Origin: Cupriavidus taiwanensis
GTDB lineage: Bacteria > Pseudomonadota > Gammaproteobacteria > Burkholderiales > Burkholderiaceae
DNA: 64,000 nt
Assembly: GCF_900249755.1 (NCBI RefSeq)
Contig: NZ_LT976853.1
Span: 1,565,253-1,629,252 of the forward strand
Direction of reading: 5' to 3'
A model generated the notes under the pieces. It saw nothing but the letters and a program-made list of their open reading frames with translations. It was not told where the DNA came from and did not search any database. How positions within the stretch are numbered: the first letter of the stretch is position 1; each line of letters starts with the position of its first letter. The position numbers and the translations under genes are program-made. Positions 17,602 to 25,590 of the stretch are shown here, in pieces.

Positions 17602-18387
17602 ATGGGTTTGTCGATCAATCTGGAAGGGAAGGTGGCGCTGGTGACCGGCGCCTCGAGCGGGCTGGGCTCGCGTTTCGCCACGGTGCTCGCCGCCGCCGGC
17701 GCCAAGGTGGTGCTGGCGTCGCGCCGCACCGAGCGGCTCAAGGAGCTGCGCGCCGCGATCGAGGCCGAGGGCGGCAGCGCCCATGTGGTGCGCCTGGACG
17801 TGACCGACCCCGACAGCATCCGCGCCGCGGTGGCGCACGCCGAGACCGAAGCCGGCGCCATCGATATCCTGGTCAACAATTCCGGCGTGTCGACCACGCA
17901 GAAGCTGACCGAGGTGGCCCCGGAAGACTTCGATTTCGTCTTCGACACCAATACCCGCGGCGCCTTCTTCGTCGCGCAGGAAGTGGCCAAGCGCATGATC
18001 GCGCGCGCCAAGGGCGCCGAGCGCAACGGCAGCCCGCTGCCGCAGGCGCGCATCGTCAATATCGCTTCGGTGGCGGGGCTGAAGGTGCTGTCGCAGATCG
18101 GCGTCTATTGCATGAGCAAGGCGGCGGTGGTGCACATGACCAAGGCCATGGCGCTGGAATGGGCGCGCCACGGCATCAATTCCAACGCGATCTGCCCGGG
18201 CTATATCGATACCGATATCAACCACCACCACTGGGATTCCGACGCCGGGCAGAAGCTGATCCAGATGCTGCCGCGCAAGCGGCTGGGCAAGCCGGAAGAC
18301 CTCGACGGGCTGTTGCTGCTGCTGGCCTCGGACCAGTCCCAGTTCATCAACGGCGCGGTCATCACCGCCGACGACGGCATGGTCTGA
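17602..18387 (+). CDS. Short-chain dehydrogenase/reductase (classical SDR)
   Basis: The 261-residue enzyme has the classical SDR cofactor motif TGASSGLG (residues about 14-21), the NNSG structural motif, a catalytic serine in VNIASVAG and the Y-C-M-S-K pair (YxxxK) near residue 173. An insert between the NNSG region and the serine (RAKGAERNGSPLPQAR) marks a subgroup often found near acyl-CoA enzymes in this order of bacteria. It probably oxidises or reduces a hydroxyacyl substrate with NAD(P)(H). It is divergent from ETF-QO, and both could be under the palindrome at 17526. No closer function can be given. Confidence 0.85.
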   Translation: MGLSINLEGKVALVTGASSGLGSRFATVLAAAGAKVVLASRRTERLKELRAAIEAEGGSAHVVRLDVTDPDSIRAAVAHAETEAGAIDILVNNSGVSTTQKLTEVAPEDFDFVFDTNTRGAFFVAQEVAKRMIARAKGAERNGSPLPQARIVNIASVAGLKVLSQIGVYCMSKAAVVHMTKAMALEWARHGINSNAICPGYIDTDINHHHWDSDAGQKLIQMLPRKRLGKPEDLDGLLLLLASDQSQFINGAVITADDGMV

Positions 18388-18656
18388 GCGCCTGCGCGCT
18401 GACGCAGGGAGCGCAAGCGCTCCCGCCTTCCCGCCCACGCGCCAAAAGCGCCGCGGGATACCCGTCCGCCAGCCCTGGGCTTATCCGGTCCCCTTGGGCG
18501 CGCCGTCGTCAGCAAGCGTCAATCTTCAGAAATTTCGTGCGTGGCAGGCCAGTCTTGGCATAATCCGCCATGTCTGCAGATTAAGTCTTTACATACAAAG
18601 CGAGAACGCCGCGGTGGCCGCATGGCCCCAGCGGCCCTGGACCGGAGGCCGGGGAG

Positions 18657-19259
18657 ATGGAGCAACAACAAGAGGCACGGCGCAACGCCGTGCCGCAACA
18701 CGTCGTCGATTCCGCGGTCATCCCGCAGGCCGCCGACGAAGCGCAGGACGCTGAATTCCGGGTATCGCCCCGCCTCGAGGACTGGATCGGCGTGATCGTG
18801 ATGGTGCTGCTGGTCGGCATCACCTTCGCCAACGTGGTGGTCCGCTATTTCACCGACGAGTCGTTCGCCTGGACCGAGGAGTTCTCGGTTTTCCTGATGA
18901 TCGTGCTGGCGCTGGTGGCCGGCAGCGCCGCGGTGGCGCGCGACCGCAATATCCGCATCGAGTTCTTCTTCGAACGCGGCAGTGCCGCGCGGCAGCGGCG
19001 CCTGGCGATCCTGTCGGCGCTGGCCGTGGCGGTGATGTTCATCGCGCTGGCGGTGCTGGGCGCGCGCATTACGTGGGATGAATACACCTTTGGCGAAACC
19101 TCGCCCGGCATCGGCGTGCCGAGCTGGTGGTACTCGGTCTGGCTGCCGGTGCTGTCGGCGGGCATCGCGCTGCGCGCGCTGGCGCTGATGGTGCGCAACG
19201 TGCGCGCGCTCAAGGCGCTGCATGACGAGAACAAGCCGGCGACGGAGCGTGCCCCATGA
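18657..19259 (+). CDS. TRAP transporter small permease (DctQ-like)
   Basis: The 200-residue protein has four predicted membrane helices after a polar N-terminus of about 40 residues. It includes the DctQ-typical sequence TFANVVVRYFTDESFAWTEEFSVFLMIVLALVAGS and a loop with RDRNIRIEFFFE. It is the small membrane partner of the large permease, whose start codon overlaps its end by 4 bases. The set small permease, large permease, then solute receptor makes a complete TRAP system driven by the sodium or proton gradient. The N-terminal extension is longer than usual; a later start is possible but no clear one is seen. Confidence 0.88.
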   Translation: MEQQQEARRNAVPQHVVDSAVIPQAADEAQDAEFRVSPRLEDWIGVIVMVLLVGITFANVVVRYFTDESFAWTEEFSVFLMIVLALVAGSAAVARDRNIRIEFFFERGSAARQRRLAILSALAVAVMFIALAVLGARITWDEYTFGETSPGIGVPSWWYSVWLPVLSAGIALRALALMVRNVRALKALHDENKPATERAP

Positions 19260-20560
19260 CGCTGGTTGCCATCATCCTGTTCGTGGTCTTTATCGGCCTG
19301 ATGCTGCTGGGCGTGCCGATCGGCGTGTCGCTGGGCCTGGGCGGCCTGGTCGCGATCGGCCTGTCCAATCTCGATACGCAGATGTTCGGCCTGCTGGCGG
19401 TGCCGCAGAACTTCTATGCGGGGCTGGCCAAGTATCCCTTGCTGGCGATTCCGATGTTCGTGCTGGTGGGCTCGATCTTCGACCGCTCCGGCGTGGCGCA
19501 GCGGCTGGTGACCTTTGCCATCGCCGTGGTCGGGCGCGGCCCGGGCATGCTGCCGCTGGTGGCGATCCTGGTGGCGATGTTCCTCGGCGGCATTTCGGGT
19601 TCGGGCCCGGCCAACGCGGCCGCGGTGGGCGGCGTGATGATCGCGGCGATGTCGCGCGCGGGCTACCCCGGCTCGTACAGCGCGGCGGTGGTCGGCGCGG
19701 CCGCGGCCACCGACATCCTGATCCCGCCGTCGGTGGCGTTCATCATCTACAGCGTGCTGGTGCCCGGCGCCTCGGTGCCGGCGCTGTTCGCCGCCGGCCT
19801 GATTCCCGGAGTACTTGCCGGCATCGCGCTGATCGTGCCGGCGGTGTGGCTGGCGCGCAAGCACAACATGGGCGCTGCCGAGGCCGCGCTGCCGCGGCCG
19901 CCGTTCTGGAAGAGCCTGCGCGAGGCCGCGTGGGGCCTGGTGGCGCCGTTCCTGATCCTGGGCGGCATGCGCGCCGGCTGGTTCACGCCGACCGAGGCCG
20001 CGGTGGTGGCGGTGGTGTACGGGCTCTTCGTCGGCATGGTGGTGTACCGCAGCATCGGCCTGCGCGACCTGTTCACGATCTTCCAGGAAGCGGCCGAAAC
20101 CTCGGCGGTGATCCTGCTGGTGGTGGCGCTGGCCGGCATCTTCGCCTATGCGCTGTCGACGCTGGGCGTGATCGATCCGCTGGCGCAGGCGATCGCCACT
20201 TCCGGGCTGGGCGAGTACGGCGTGCTGGCGCTGATCGTGCTGCTGCTGATGACGGTGGGCATGTTCCTCGACGGCATCTCGATCTTCCTGATCTTCGTGC
20301 CGCTGCTGCTGCCGATCGCCAATGCCTTCCAATGGAACCCGGTGTGGTTCGGCGTGGTGCTGACGCTGAAGGTGGCGCTGGGCCAGTTCACGCCGCCGCT
20401 GGCCGTGAACCTGATGGTGTCGTGCCGGATCGCGCGCGTGCGCATGGAGGAAACCGTGCCGTGGGTGATCTGGATGCTGCTGGCGATGTTTATCGCCATG
20501 CTGATGGTGCTGGCCTACCCGCCGCTGGCGACCTGGCTGCCGGATTACCTCGGCTATTGA
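19256..20560 (+). CDS. TRAP transporter large permease (DctM-like)
   Basis: The 434-residue protein is hydrophobic throughout, with about twelve membrane helices, and forms the transport channel of the TRAP system. Family hallmarks include PIGVSLGLGGLVAIGL, KYPLLAIPMFVLVGSIFDRSG, FLGGISGSGPANAAAVGGVMI, ATDILIPPSVAFIIYSVL and the late LGQFTPPLAVNLMVSCRIA. The ATG overlaps the small permease stop (ATGA), indicating translational coupling. A 63-base gap separates it from the receptor gene. Substrate is unknown but probably a carboxylate, as for most TRAP systems. Confidence 0.93.
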   Translation: MTLVAIILFVVFIGLMLLGVPIGVSLGLGGLVAIGLSNLDTQMFGLLAVPQNFYAGLAKYPLLAIPMFVLVGSIFDRSGVAQRLVTFAIAVVGRGPGMLPLVAILVAMFLGGISGSGPANAAAVGGVMIAAMSRAGYPGSYSAAVVGAAAATDILIPPSVAFIIYSVLVPGASVPALFAAGLIPGVLAGIALIVPAVWLARKHNMGAAEAALPRPPFWKSLREAAWGLVAPFLILGGMRAGWFTPTEAAVVAVVYGLFVGMVVYRSIGLRDLFTIFQEAAETSAVILLVVALAGIFAYALSTLGVIDPLAQAIATSGLGEYGVLALIVLLLMTVGMFLDGISIFLIFVPLLLPIANAFQWNPVWFGVVLTLKVALGQFTPPLAVNLMVSCRIARVRMEETVPWVIWMLLAMFIAMLMVLAYPPLATWLPDYLGY

Positions 20561-20623
20561 CCGCTGTTGTCCGTTTTTGCATTCACCAACAAGAACCTGA
20601 CGCTTTTCCCCTGAGGAGATGAA

Positions 20624-21652
20624 ATGAAACGTCGTGCCCTGATGCTCGCAACGGCCGCCGCCATTGCCGCTTCCGCCTTCGCCCCCGCCGGCGCGATGGC
20701 CCAGACCTACAAGTCCGAGTACAAGATGTCGCTGGTGCTCGGCCCGGCCTTCCCGTGGGGCAAGGGCGGCGAGATCTGGGCCGACCTGGTCAAGCAGCGC
20801 ACCAACGGCCGCATCAACATCAAGCTGTATCCGGGCACCTCGCTGGTGGCCGGCGACCAGACCCGCGAATTCTCCGCGATCCGCCAGGGCGTGATCGACA
20901 TGGCGGTGGGCTCGACCATCAACTGGTCGCCGCAGGTCAAGGAACTGAACCTGTTCTCGCTGCCGTTCCTGATGCCCGACTACAAGGCGCTCGACGCGCT
21001 GACGCAGGGTGAGGTCGGCAAGTCGATCTTCGCCACGCTGGAGAAGGCCGGCGTGGTGCCGCTGGCGTGGGGCGAGAACGGCTTCCGAGAAGTGTCGAAC
21101 TCCAAGCGCGAAATCCGCAAGCCGGAAGACCTCAAGGGCCTGAAGCTGCGCGTGGTGGGCTCGCCGCTGTACATCGAGACCTTCAACGCGCTGGGCGCCA
21201 ACCCGACCCAGATGAGCTGGGCGGATGCGCAGCCGGCGATGGCCTCGGGCGCGGTCGACGGCCAGGAGAACCCGCAGTCGGTGTTCGCCGCCGCCAAGCT
21301 GTACACCGTCGGCCAGAAGTACGTCACCACCTGGGGCTATGTGGCCGACCCGCTGATCTTCGTCGTCAACAAGCAGATCTGGGAAAGCTGGACCCCGGCC
21401 GACCGCGAGATCGTGAAGCAGGCCGCCATCGACGCCGGCAAGCAGGAAATCGCGCTGGCCCGCAAGGGCCTGGCCGAGGCTGGCGCCCCGGCGTGGAAGG
21501 ACATGGAGTCGCACGGCGTCAAGGTCACGCACCTGACCCCGGCCGAGCACGACGCCTTCCGCAAGGCCACCGCCAAGGTCTACGACAAGTGGAAGAAGCA
21601 GATCGGCGCCGACCTTGTCACCAAGGCCGAAGGCGCGATCGCCAAGCGCTAA
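20624..21652 (+). CDS. TRAP transporter periplasmic solute receptor (DctP-like)
   Basis: The 342-residue protein has a cleavable signal peptide (residues 1-26, MKRRALMLATAAAIAASAFA then PAGAMAQ). A DctP fold follows, with the conserved GLKLRVVGSPLYIETFNALGANPTQMSWADAQPAMASGAVDGQENP segment containing the arginine that binds the substrate carboxylate. A GAGGAG ribosome-binding site precedes it. It is placed last in the TRAP operon, and a GC-rich hairpin follows. Its separate spacing fits the usual need for more receptor than permease. The ligand is probably an organic acid, but sequence alone does not tell which. Confidence 0.92.
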   Translation: MKRRALMLATAAAIAASAFAPAGAMAQTYKSEYKMSLVLGPAFPWGKGGEIWADLVKQRTNGRINIKLYPGTSLVAGDQTREFSAIRQGVIDMAVGSTINWSPQVKELNLFSLPFLMPDYKALDALTQGEVGKSIFATLEKAGVVPLAWGENGFREVSNSKREIRKPEDLKGLKLRVVGSPLYIETFNALGANPTQMSWADAQPAMASGAVDGQENPQSVFAAAKLYTVGQKYVTTWGYVADPLIFVVNKQIWESWTPADREIVKQAAIDAGKQEIALARKGLAEAGAPAWKDMESHGVKVTHLTPAEHDAFRKATAKVYDKWKKQIGADLVTKAEGAIAKR

Positions 21653-21661
21653 GTCATCGAG

Positions 21662-21687
21662 CAGGCCCGCCGGAATTGGCGGGCCTG
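21662..21687 (+). terminator. Hairpin after the TRAP receptor gene
   Basis: CAGGCCCGCC and GGCGGGCCTG form a perfect 10-base stem with a 6-base loop, followed by TTGCATT. The stem is strong but the uridine run is short. It may attenuate rather than fully stop transcription into the thioesterase gene, which starts only 17 bases later. Confidence 0.55.
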
Positions 21688-21704
21688 TTGCATTGGAGGC
21701 TGAG

Positions 21705-22106
21705 ATGAAGCACGTCTATACGGTGGTCATGCCGATCCGCTGGGGCGACATGGACGCCATGGGCCATGTCAACAACACCGTCTATTTCCAGTACCTGGAA
21801 CAGGCGCGCATCGAGTGGTTCGCGTCGCTCGGGCGCGGCGGCAAGGATGCGAACGGGCAGGGGCCGGTCATCATCAACGCGCATATGACCTTCCTGAAGC
21901 AGCTGCGCTATCCGGGCCAGATCGAATGCCGGGTGTATGCGGGGCAACTGGGGCGCACCAGCTTCGAGACGCGCATGGAAATCCGCCGCACCGACCTGCC
22001 TGACGTGGTGTGGGCCGAGGGCGGGGCCAAGGTGGTGTGGTGCGATTATGCGGCGGAGAAATCGGTGCCGGTGCCGGCGGAGATCCGGGCGATCATCGAA
22101 GGGTGA
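21705..22106 (+). CDS. Hot-dog-fold acyl-CoA thioesterase
   Basis: The ATG at 21705, after a GGAGG ribosome-binding site, gives 133 residues. The motif IRWGDMDAMGHVNNTVYFQYLEQARIEWF is the catalytic and helix region of 4-hydroxybenzoyl-CoA-thioesterase-like hot-dog enzymes, with the aspartate of DMDAMGH as the active-site acid. A late ADYAAEKSVPVP-like end is typical. Such small thioesterases release CoA from short or aromatic acyl-CoAs. It follows the TRAP operon on the same strand, so it may be partly co-transcribed, but a strong hairpin separates them. The substrate is unknown. Confidence 0.85.
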   Translation: MKHVYTVVMPIRWGDMDAMGHVNNTVYFQYLEQARIEWFASLGRGGKDANGQGPVIINAHMTFLKQLRYPGQIECRVYAGQLGRTSFETRMEIRRTDLPDVVWAEGGAKVVWCDYAAEKSVPVPAEIRAIIEG

Positions 22107-22132
22107 TGCGTAGCGCCTCCCGCCGGTTTGCT

Positions 22133-22280
22133 CCCCTCTCCCGCATGCGGGAGAGGGGCCGGGGGTGAGGGCAGGCGTGTCAAAGCCTGAGGCCCGTGGG
22201 TTAACACCGTTGGCCTTGCTTGATGTGGTTCCTTGCTAGCCCGCCCCTCACCCCGGCCCTCTCCCCGTGAGGGGAGAGGG
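22133..22280. repeat. Inverted pair of REP-like palindromes
   Basis: Two palindromes, CCCCTCTCCCGC-AT-GCGGGAGAGGGG (22133-22158) and CCCTCTCCCC-GTGA-GGGGAGAGGG (22257-22280), face each other. The flanking GGCCGGGGGTGAGGG and CCCCTCACCCCGGCC are also complementary. The whole 148-base unit could form a long cruciform between the convergent thioesterase and LuxR genes. Confidence 0.6.
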
Positions 22281-22359
22281 AGAACACCTTGCTTGGGCGA
22301 GTTCGGGCGGCTTGGGCGCACCCAACACCGATCTCCCTTTTTCGCGTCTGCGGCTTTGG

Positions 22360-22905
22360 TCAGTGGTTCACCAACCGCTGCACCAGATCCACCGACGTAC
22401 TCGCCCCATATTTCTTCATCAGCCGCGCCCGGTAGATATCGACGGTGCGCGGGCTGATCGCCAGCAGCTTGCCGATCTGCTTGCTGGTCTTGCCCTCCAC
22501 CAGCTGCGCCGCGATCTCGCGTTCGCGTGCGGTCAGCTCGGCGGTGACCTGGCGCTTCTGCGACAAGTCCTCGAAGGTCCAGATGCCGGCGCCGAGCGGC
22601 TGGGCCCGGTCCAGCGCGCGGCCGGTGACGTGGCACCAGAACAATTCCCCGCCGGCGCGCTTCATGATGCGCTCGTCCGAATACATGCCGCGCTTGCCCA
22701 TGATCGGCGCGATGCGCGCGCCGGTGCGCTCGAACTCGTCGGCGGTGGGGTAGAGCACCTGGAACGACTGGCCCAGCAGCGCCTCGCGCGTGGTGCCGAA
22801 GATGCGGCAGACCTCTTCGTTGCAGTCCTCGATCACGCGCTCGCGTGACAGCACCAGGCCCACGGGGGCGAGCTGGAAGGCGGTCTGGTAGTCGATGGCG
22901 GGCAT
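22360..22905 (-). CDS. PAS-domain LuxR-family transcriptional regulator
   Basis: Starting at the ATG at 22905 the protein has 181 residues. An N-terminal PAS domain (residues about 5-115, with FQLAPVGLVLSRERVIEDCNEEVCRIFG) is followed by a LuxR/NarL helix-turn-helix (LTAREREIAAQLVEGKTSKQIGKLLAISPRTVDIYRARLMKKYGA). It has no receiver domain, so it probably senses a small molecule or redox state directly through the PAS domain. It is divergent from scoAB with 181 bases between starts and is the likely regulator of acetoacetate use. The longer open frame upstream lacks any PAS-like sequence. Confidence 0.82.
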   Translation of the reverse strand: MPAIDYQTAFQLAPVGLVLSRERVIEDCNEEVCRIFGTTREALLGQSFQVLYPTADEFERTGARIAPIMGKRGMYSDERIMKRAGGELFWCHVTGRALDRAQPLGAGIWTFEDLSQKRQVTAELTAREREIAAQLVEGKTSKQIGKLLAISPRTVDIYRARLMKKYGASTSVDLVQRLVNH

Positions 22906-22999
22906 CTGCTTATGTATTTTTACGTAATGGCGTAGCCGGCTGTGCTTGCGTATGCTGTCGGTCGGACGCGTGACGGCGACGGCCGACCGCCTGTTGCCG

Positions 23000-23015
23000 A
23001 TTGTACCGTTACAAT
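23000..23015. promoter_or_regulatory. ATTGTA/TACAAT inverted repeat in the scoAB promoter region
   Basis: ATTGTA-CCGT-TACAAT is a 16-base inverted repeat with perfect 6-base arms, 71 bases upstream of the scoA start. Its right arm TACAAT could also act as a -10 box. The same half-sites recur with wider spacing at 26479-26502, between bdhA and the alpha/beta hydrolase gene. Confidence 0.45.
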
Positions 23016-23086
23016 TTCCCTGCGTCGCCCGCCGCACCACCCGCCGGCGGGGAGATCGACAGGGACTACCGAGGAAGGAGCGAAGC

Positions 23087-23788
23087 ATGAACAAGGTCTA
23101 CGCCAGCGCCGCAGAAGCGCTTGCAGGCGTCGTCCGCGACGGCCAGACGATCGCTGTGGGCGGTTTCGGCCTGTGCGGCATCCCCGAGGCGCTGATCGCC
23201 GCGCTGCGCGACAGCGGCGCCAAGCAGCTGACCTGCATCTCCAACAACGCCGGCGTCGACGGCTTCGGCCTGGGCCTGCTGCTGGCCACGCGCCAGATCA
23301 AGAAGATGGTCTCGTCGTATGTGGGCGAGAACAAGGAGTTCGAGCGCCAGTACCTGGCCGGCGAGCTGGAGCTGGAATTCACCCCGCAGGGCACGCTGGC
23401 CGAAAAGCTGCGCGCCGGCGGCTCGGGCATCCCGGCGTTCTTTACCAAGACCGGCGTCGGCACCATCGTTGCCGAAGGCAAGGAGATCCGCGAATTCGAC
23501 GGCGAACAGTACGTGATGGAACGTTCGCTGACCGCCGACGTGGCGCTGGTCAAGGCCTGGAAGGCCGACAAGGCCGGCAACCTGGTGTTCCGCCGCACCG
23601 CGCGCAACTTCAACCCGATGTGCGCGATGGCGGGCAAGGTCACCGTGGCCGAGGTCGAGCAGATCGTCGAGACCGGCGAACTCGATCCCGACGAGGTTCA
23701 CCTGGCCGGCATCTTCGTGCAGCGCCTGGTGCTCAACGCCAATCCCGAGAAACGCATCGAGCAGCGCACCGTGCGCGCGGCCAGCTAA
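23087..23788 (+). CDS. scoA: 3-oxoacid CoA-transferase subunit A
   Basis: The ATG at 23087, after an AAGGAG ribosome-binding site, gives 233 residues. The sequence shows the subunit-A fold: [40 protein letters not shown], then [15 protein letters not shown] and [23 protein letters not shown]. With subunit B it moves CoA from succinyl-CoA to acetoacetate, giving acetoacetyl-CoA and succinate. Subunit B follows 11 bases later. Together with the 3-hydroxybutyrate dehydrogenase downstream it forms the route by which 3-hydroxybutyrate from PHB enters central metabolism. The identity is well supported by both subunits and context. Confidence 0.95.
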   Translation: MNKVYASAAEALAGVVRDGQTIAVGGFGLCGIPEALIAALRDSGAKQLTCISNNAGVDGFGLGLLLATRQIKKMVSSYVGENKEFERQYLAGELELEFTPQGTLAEKLRAGGSGIPAFFTKTGVGTIVAEGKEIREFDGEQYVMERSLTADVALVKAWKADKAGNLVFRRTARNFNPMCAMAGKVTVAEVEQIVETGELDPDEVHLAGIFVQRLVLNANPEKRIEQRTVRAAS

Positions 23789-23799
23789 GGAGACTGATC

Positions 23800-24438
23800 A
23801 TGGCATGGACACGTGACGAAATGGCCGCGCGCGCCGCGGCCGAGCTGCAGGACGGTTTCTACGTCAACCTGGGCATCGGGCTGCCGACGCTGGTCGCCAA
23901 CTGGGTGCCGCAAGGCATGGAAGTCTGGCTGCAATCCGAGAACGGCCTGCTCGGCATCGGCCCGTTCCCGACCGAGGAAGAGGTCGACGCCGACATGATC
24001 AACGCCGGCAAGCAGACCGTGACCACGCTGCCGGGTTCGTCGATCTTCTCGTCGGCCGACTCGTTCGCGATGATCCGCGGCGGCCACATCAACCTGGCCA
24101 TCCTGGGCGCGATGCAGGTCAGCGAGAAGGGCGATCTGGCCAACTGGATGATCCCCGGCAAGATGGTCAAGGGCATGGGCGGCGCGATGGACCTGGTCGC
24201 CGGCGTCGGCCGCGTGGTGGTGCTGATGGAACACACCGCCAAGAAGAAGGACGGCACCGAGGACATCAAGATCCTGAAGCAGTGCAACCTGCCGCTGACA
24301 GGCGTGGGCGTGGTCAACCGCATCATCACCGACCTGGGCGTGATCGACGTGACCGCCGACGGCCTCAAGCTGGTGGAGACCGCGCCGGGCGTCAGCCGCG
24401 AGGAAATCCAGGCGAAGACGGGGGCGCCGCTGCTGTAA
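23800..24438 (+). CDS. scoB: 3-oxoacid CoA-transferase subunit B
   Basis: This gives 212 residues from the ATG at 23800. The catalytic glutamate that forms the CoA-thioester intermediate lies in the conserved SENGLLG motif near residue 47. [55 protein letters not shown] and [21 protein letters not shown] are typical of bacterial SCOT subunit B. It is the second gene of the scoAB pair, and a terminator follows at 24463. Length and motif order match the known enzymes with no sign of damage. Confidence 0.95.
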   Translation: MAWTRDEMAARAAAELQDGFYVNLGIGLPTLVANWVPQGMEVWLQSENGLLGIGPFPTEEEVDADMINAGKQTVTTLPGSSIFSSADSFAMIRGGHINLAILGAMQVSEKGDLANWMIPGKMVKGMGGAMDLVAGVGRVVVLMEHTAKKKDGTEDIKILKQCNLPLTGVGVVNRIITDLGVIDVTADGLKLVETAPGVSREEIQAKTGAPLL

Positions 24439-24462
24439 GCCAGGCTTCGGCCCTTGCCTGAC

Positions 24463-24497
24463 GAGCCCTGTGGCGCACTGCGCTGCAGGGCTCTTTT
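24463..24497 (+). terminator. Intrinsic terminator of scoAB
   Basis: GAGCCCTG and CAGGGCTC pair across a 15-base loop that can form an inner GCGC stem. The last arm runs into CTTTT. Position just after the scoB stop supports a role in ending this operon. Confidence 0.7.
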
Positions 24498-24641
24498 CAT
24501 TTGGTGCCCGCTAGCCGACTACGTCGACCGGCCGGGCAAGCTAGCTCTATCGGCGAATGGCCTGGCCCCGTGCGAGTCACTATGCTGGCCGCTTCCCGGC
24601 AGTCGTGTTGCTGCCCATACCACGCTTTCGCAAGGTGCGCG

Positions 24642-25022
24642 ATGCCCGCTACCCCCGCCCAATCCCTGCCCCTGGTCTACGCCTGCTCCGGCTGCTCCAG
24701 CGTGGCGCAACTGGCCAATGCCTGCGCGGTGCGGCTGGACCGCGGCGGGCGCGCGGAGATGTCGTGCATCAGCGGCGTGGGCGGGGGCGTGCCGGCGCTG
24801 ACGCGGGTGGCGCGATCGGGCCGGCCGATCCTGGCGCTGGACGGATGCCCGCTGGCTTGCGTGCGGGCCTGCCTGGCCAACGCCGGCGTGGTGCCGGACC
24901 GGCACCTGGTGCTTAACCGGCTGGGCGCGGTCAAGCGCCAGCACGGTGAATGTACCGAGGGCGAGACCGAGGCGGTGTGGCGGGAAGTCGAAGCGGCCCT
25001 GGAGAGCCTTGCAAAGGCGTAG
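24642..25022 (+). CDS. Small cysteine-rich DGC-domain protein, putative zinc-binding
   Basis: The ATG at 24642 gives 126 residues. Cysteines occur at C15 and C18 (CSGC), C42, C69 in DGCPLACVRAC, then C73 and C77. The Asp-Gly-Cys motif names the DGC domain family, whose members are thought to bind zinc but have no settled function. The C-terminal third is helical and charged without further cysteines. It stands alone between the scoAB terminator and the convergent DUF411 gene. I can state the domain with fair confidence, but not a role; metal handling or redox sensing are possible. Confidence 0.72.
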   Translation: MPATPAQSLPLVYACSGCSSVAQLANACAVRLDRGGRAEMSCISGVGGGVPALTRVARSGRPILALDGCPLACVRACLANAGVVPDRHLVLNRLGAVKRQHGECTEGETEAVWREVEAALESLAKA

Positions 25023-25064
25023 GGCATGGCCGGATGCGCCGCGGCGCATCCGGCGGGCGGCACG

Positions 25065-25556
25065 TCAGGCCGCCGGCTTGTTGTAGCGGCTGAACACCGA
25101 GGCCGCGCCGTCGGCCCTGACCAGCAGCACGTCGAACGGATCCTTGCGCGAGCCCTGTTCCATGCCGGGCGAGCCGACCGGCATGCCCGGCACCGCCAGC
25201 CCCACTGCCTTGGGTCTGGCGGCCACCAGCTTGCGGATATCGGCGGCCGGCACGTGGCCCTCGATCGCATAGCCGGCGATATGGCCGGTATGGCAGGAGC
25301 CGAAGCGCTCCGGCATGCCGAAGCGCTTGCGGTATTCGCCGGTATCCTCGACGTCATGCACGGTCACGGTGAAGCCGTTGGCGCGCAGGTGCCTGACCCA
25401 GTCCTCGCAGCAGCCGCACAGCGGGCTTTTGTAGACATCGATGGCGAGCGGCTTCGCTTGCGCGAAGGCATCGGCCGCGGGGCCCAGCACGCCAGCGGCG
25501 AGCGTGCCGAGCGCGAGCGCGCCCAGGGTGCCGAGAAAACGTCGTCGTTGCATCAT
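25065..25556 (-). CDS. DUF411 metal-binding protein with Tat-like signal
   Basis: Starting at the ATG at 25556, after an AAGGAG site, the protein has 163 residues. The N-terminus MMQRRRFLGTLGALALG is a twin-arginine-like signal ending at AFAQA near residue 34. The mature part has the DUF411 features: a CGCC motif (C47, C49, C50), GSCHTG (C88), an IEGHVPAADI stretch and a methionine-rich PGMPVGSPGME segment. DUF411 proteins are found near copper-resistance genes and probably bind copper in the periplasm. Here the neighbour upstream is 3-hydroxybutyrate dehydrogenase, 34 bases away, which is an unusual partner. Confidence 0.82.
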   Translation of the reverse strand: MMQRRRFLGTLGALALGTLAAGVLGPAADAFAQAKPLAIDVYKSPLCGCCEDWVRHLRANGFTVTVHDVEDTGEYRKRFGMPERFGSCHTGHIAGYAIEGHVPAADIRKLVAARPKAVGLAVPGMPVGSPGMEQGSRKDPFDVLLVRADGAASVFSRYNKPAA

Positions 25557-25590
25557 TGCTGCTTGCTCCTTGATTCCTTGCCGTGGCGCC

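Noticed and set aside
18845..21550. A 901-residue minus-strand open frame across the TRAP genes
   Set aside because: It is antisense to three overlapping or adjacent TRAP genes with intact family motifs, and its sequence is His/Arg/Gln-rich and featureless.
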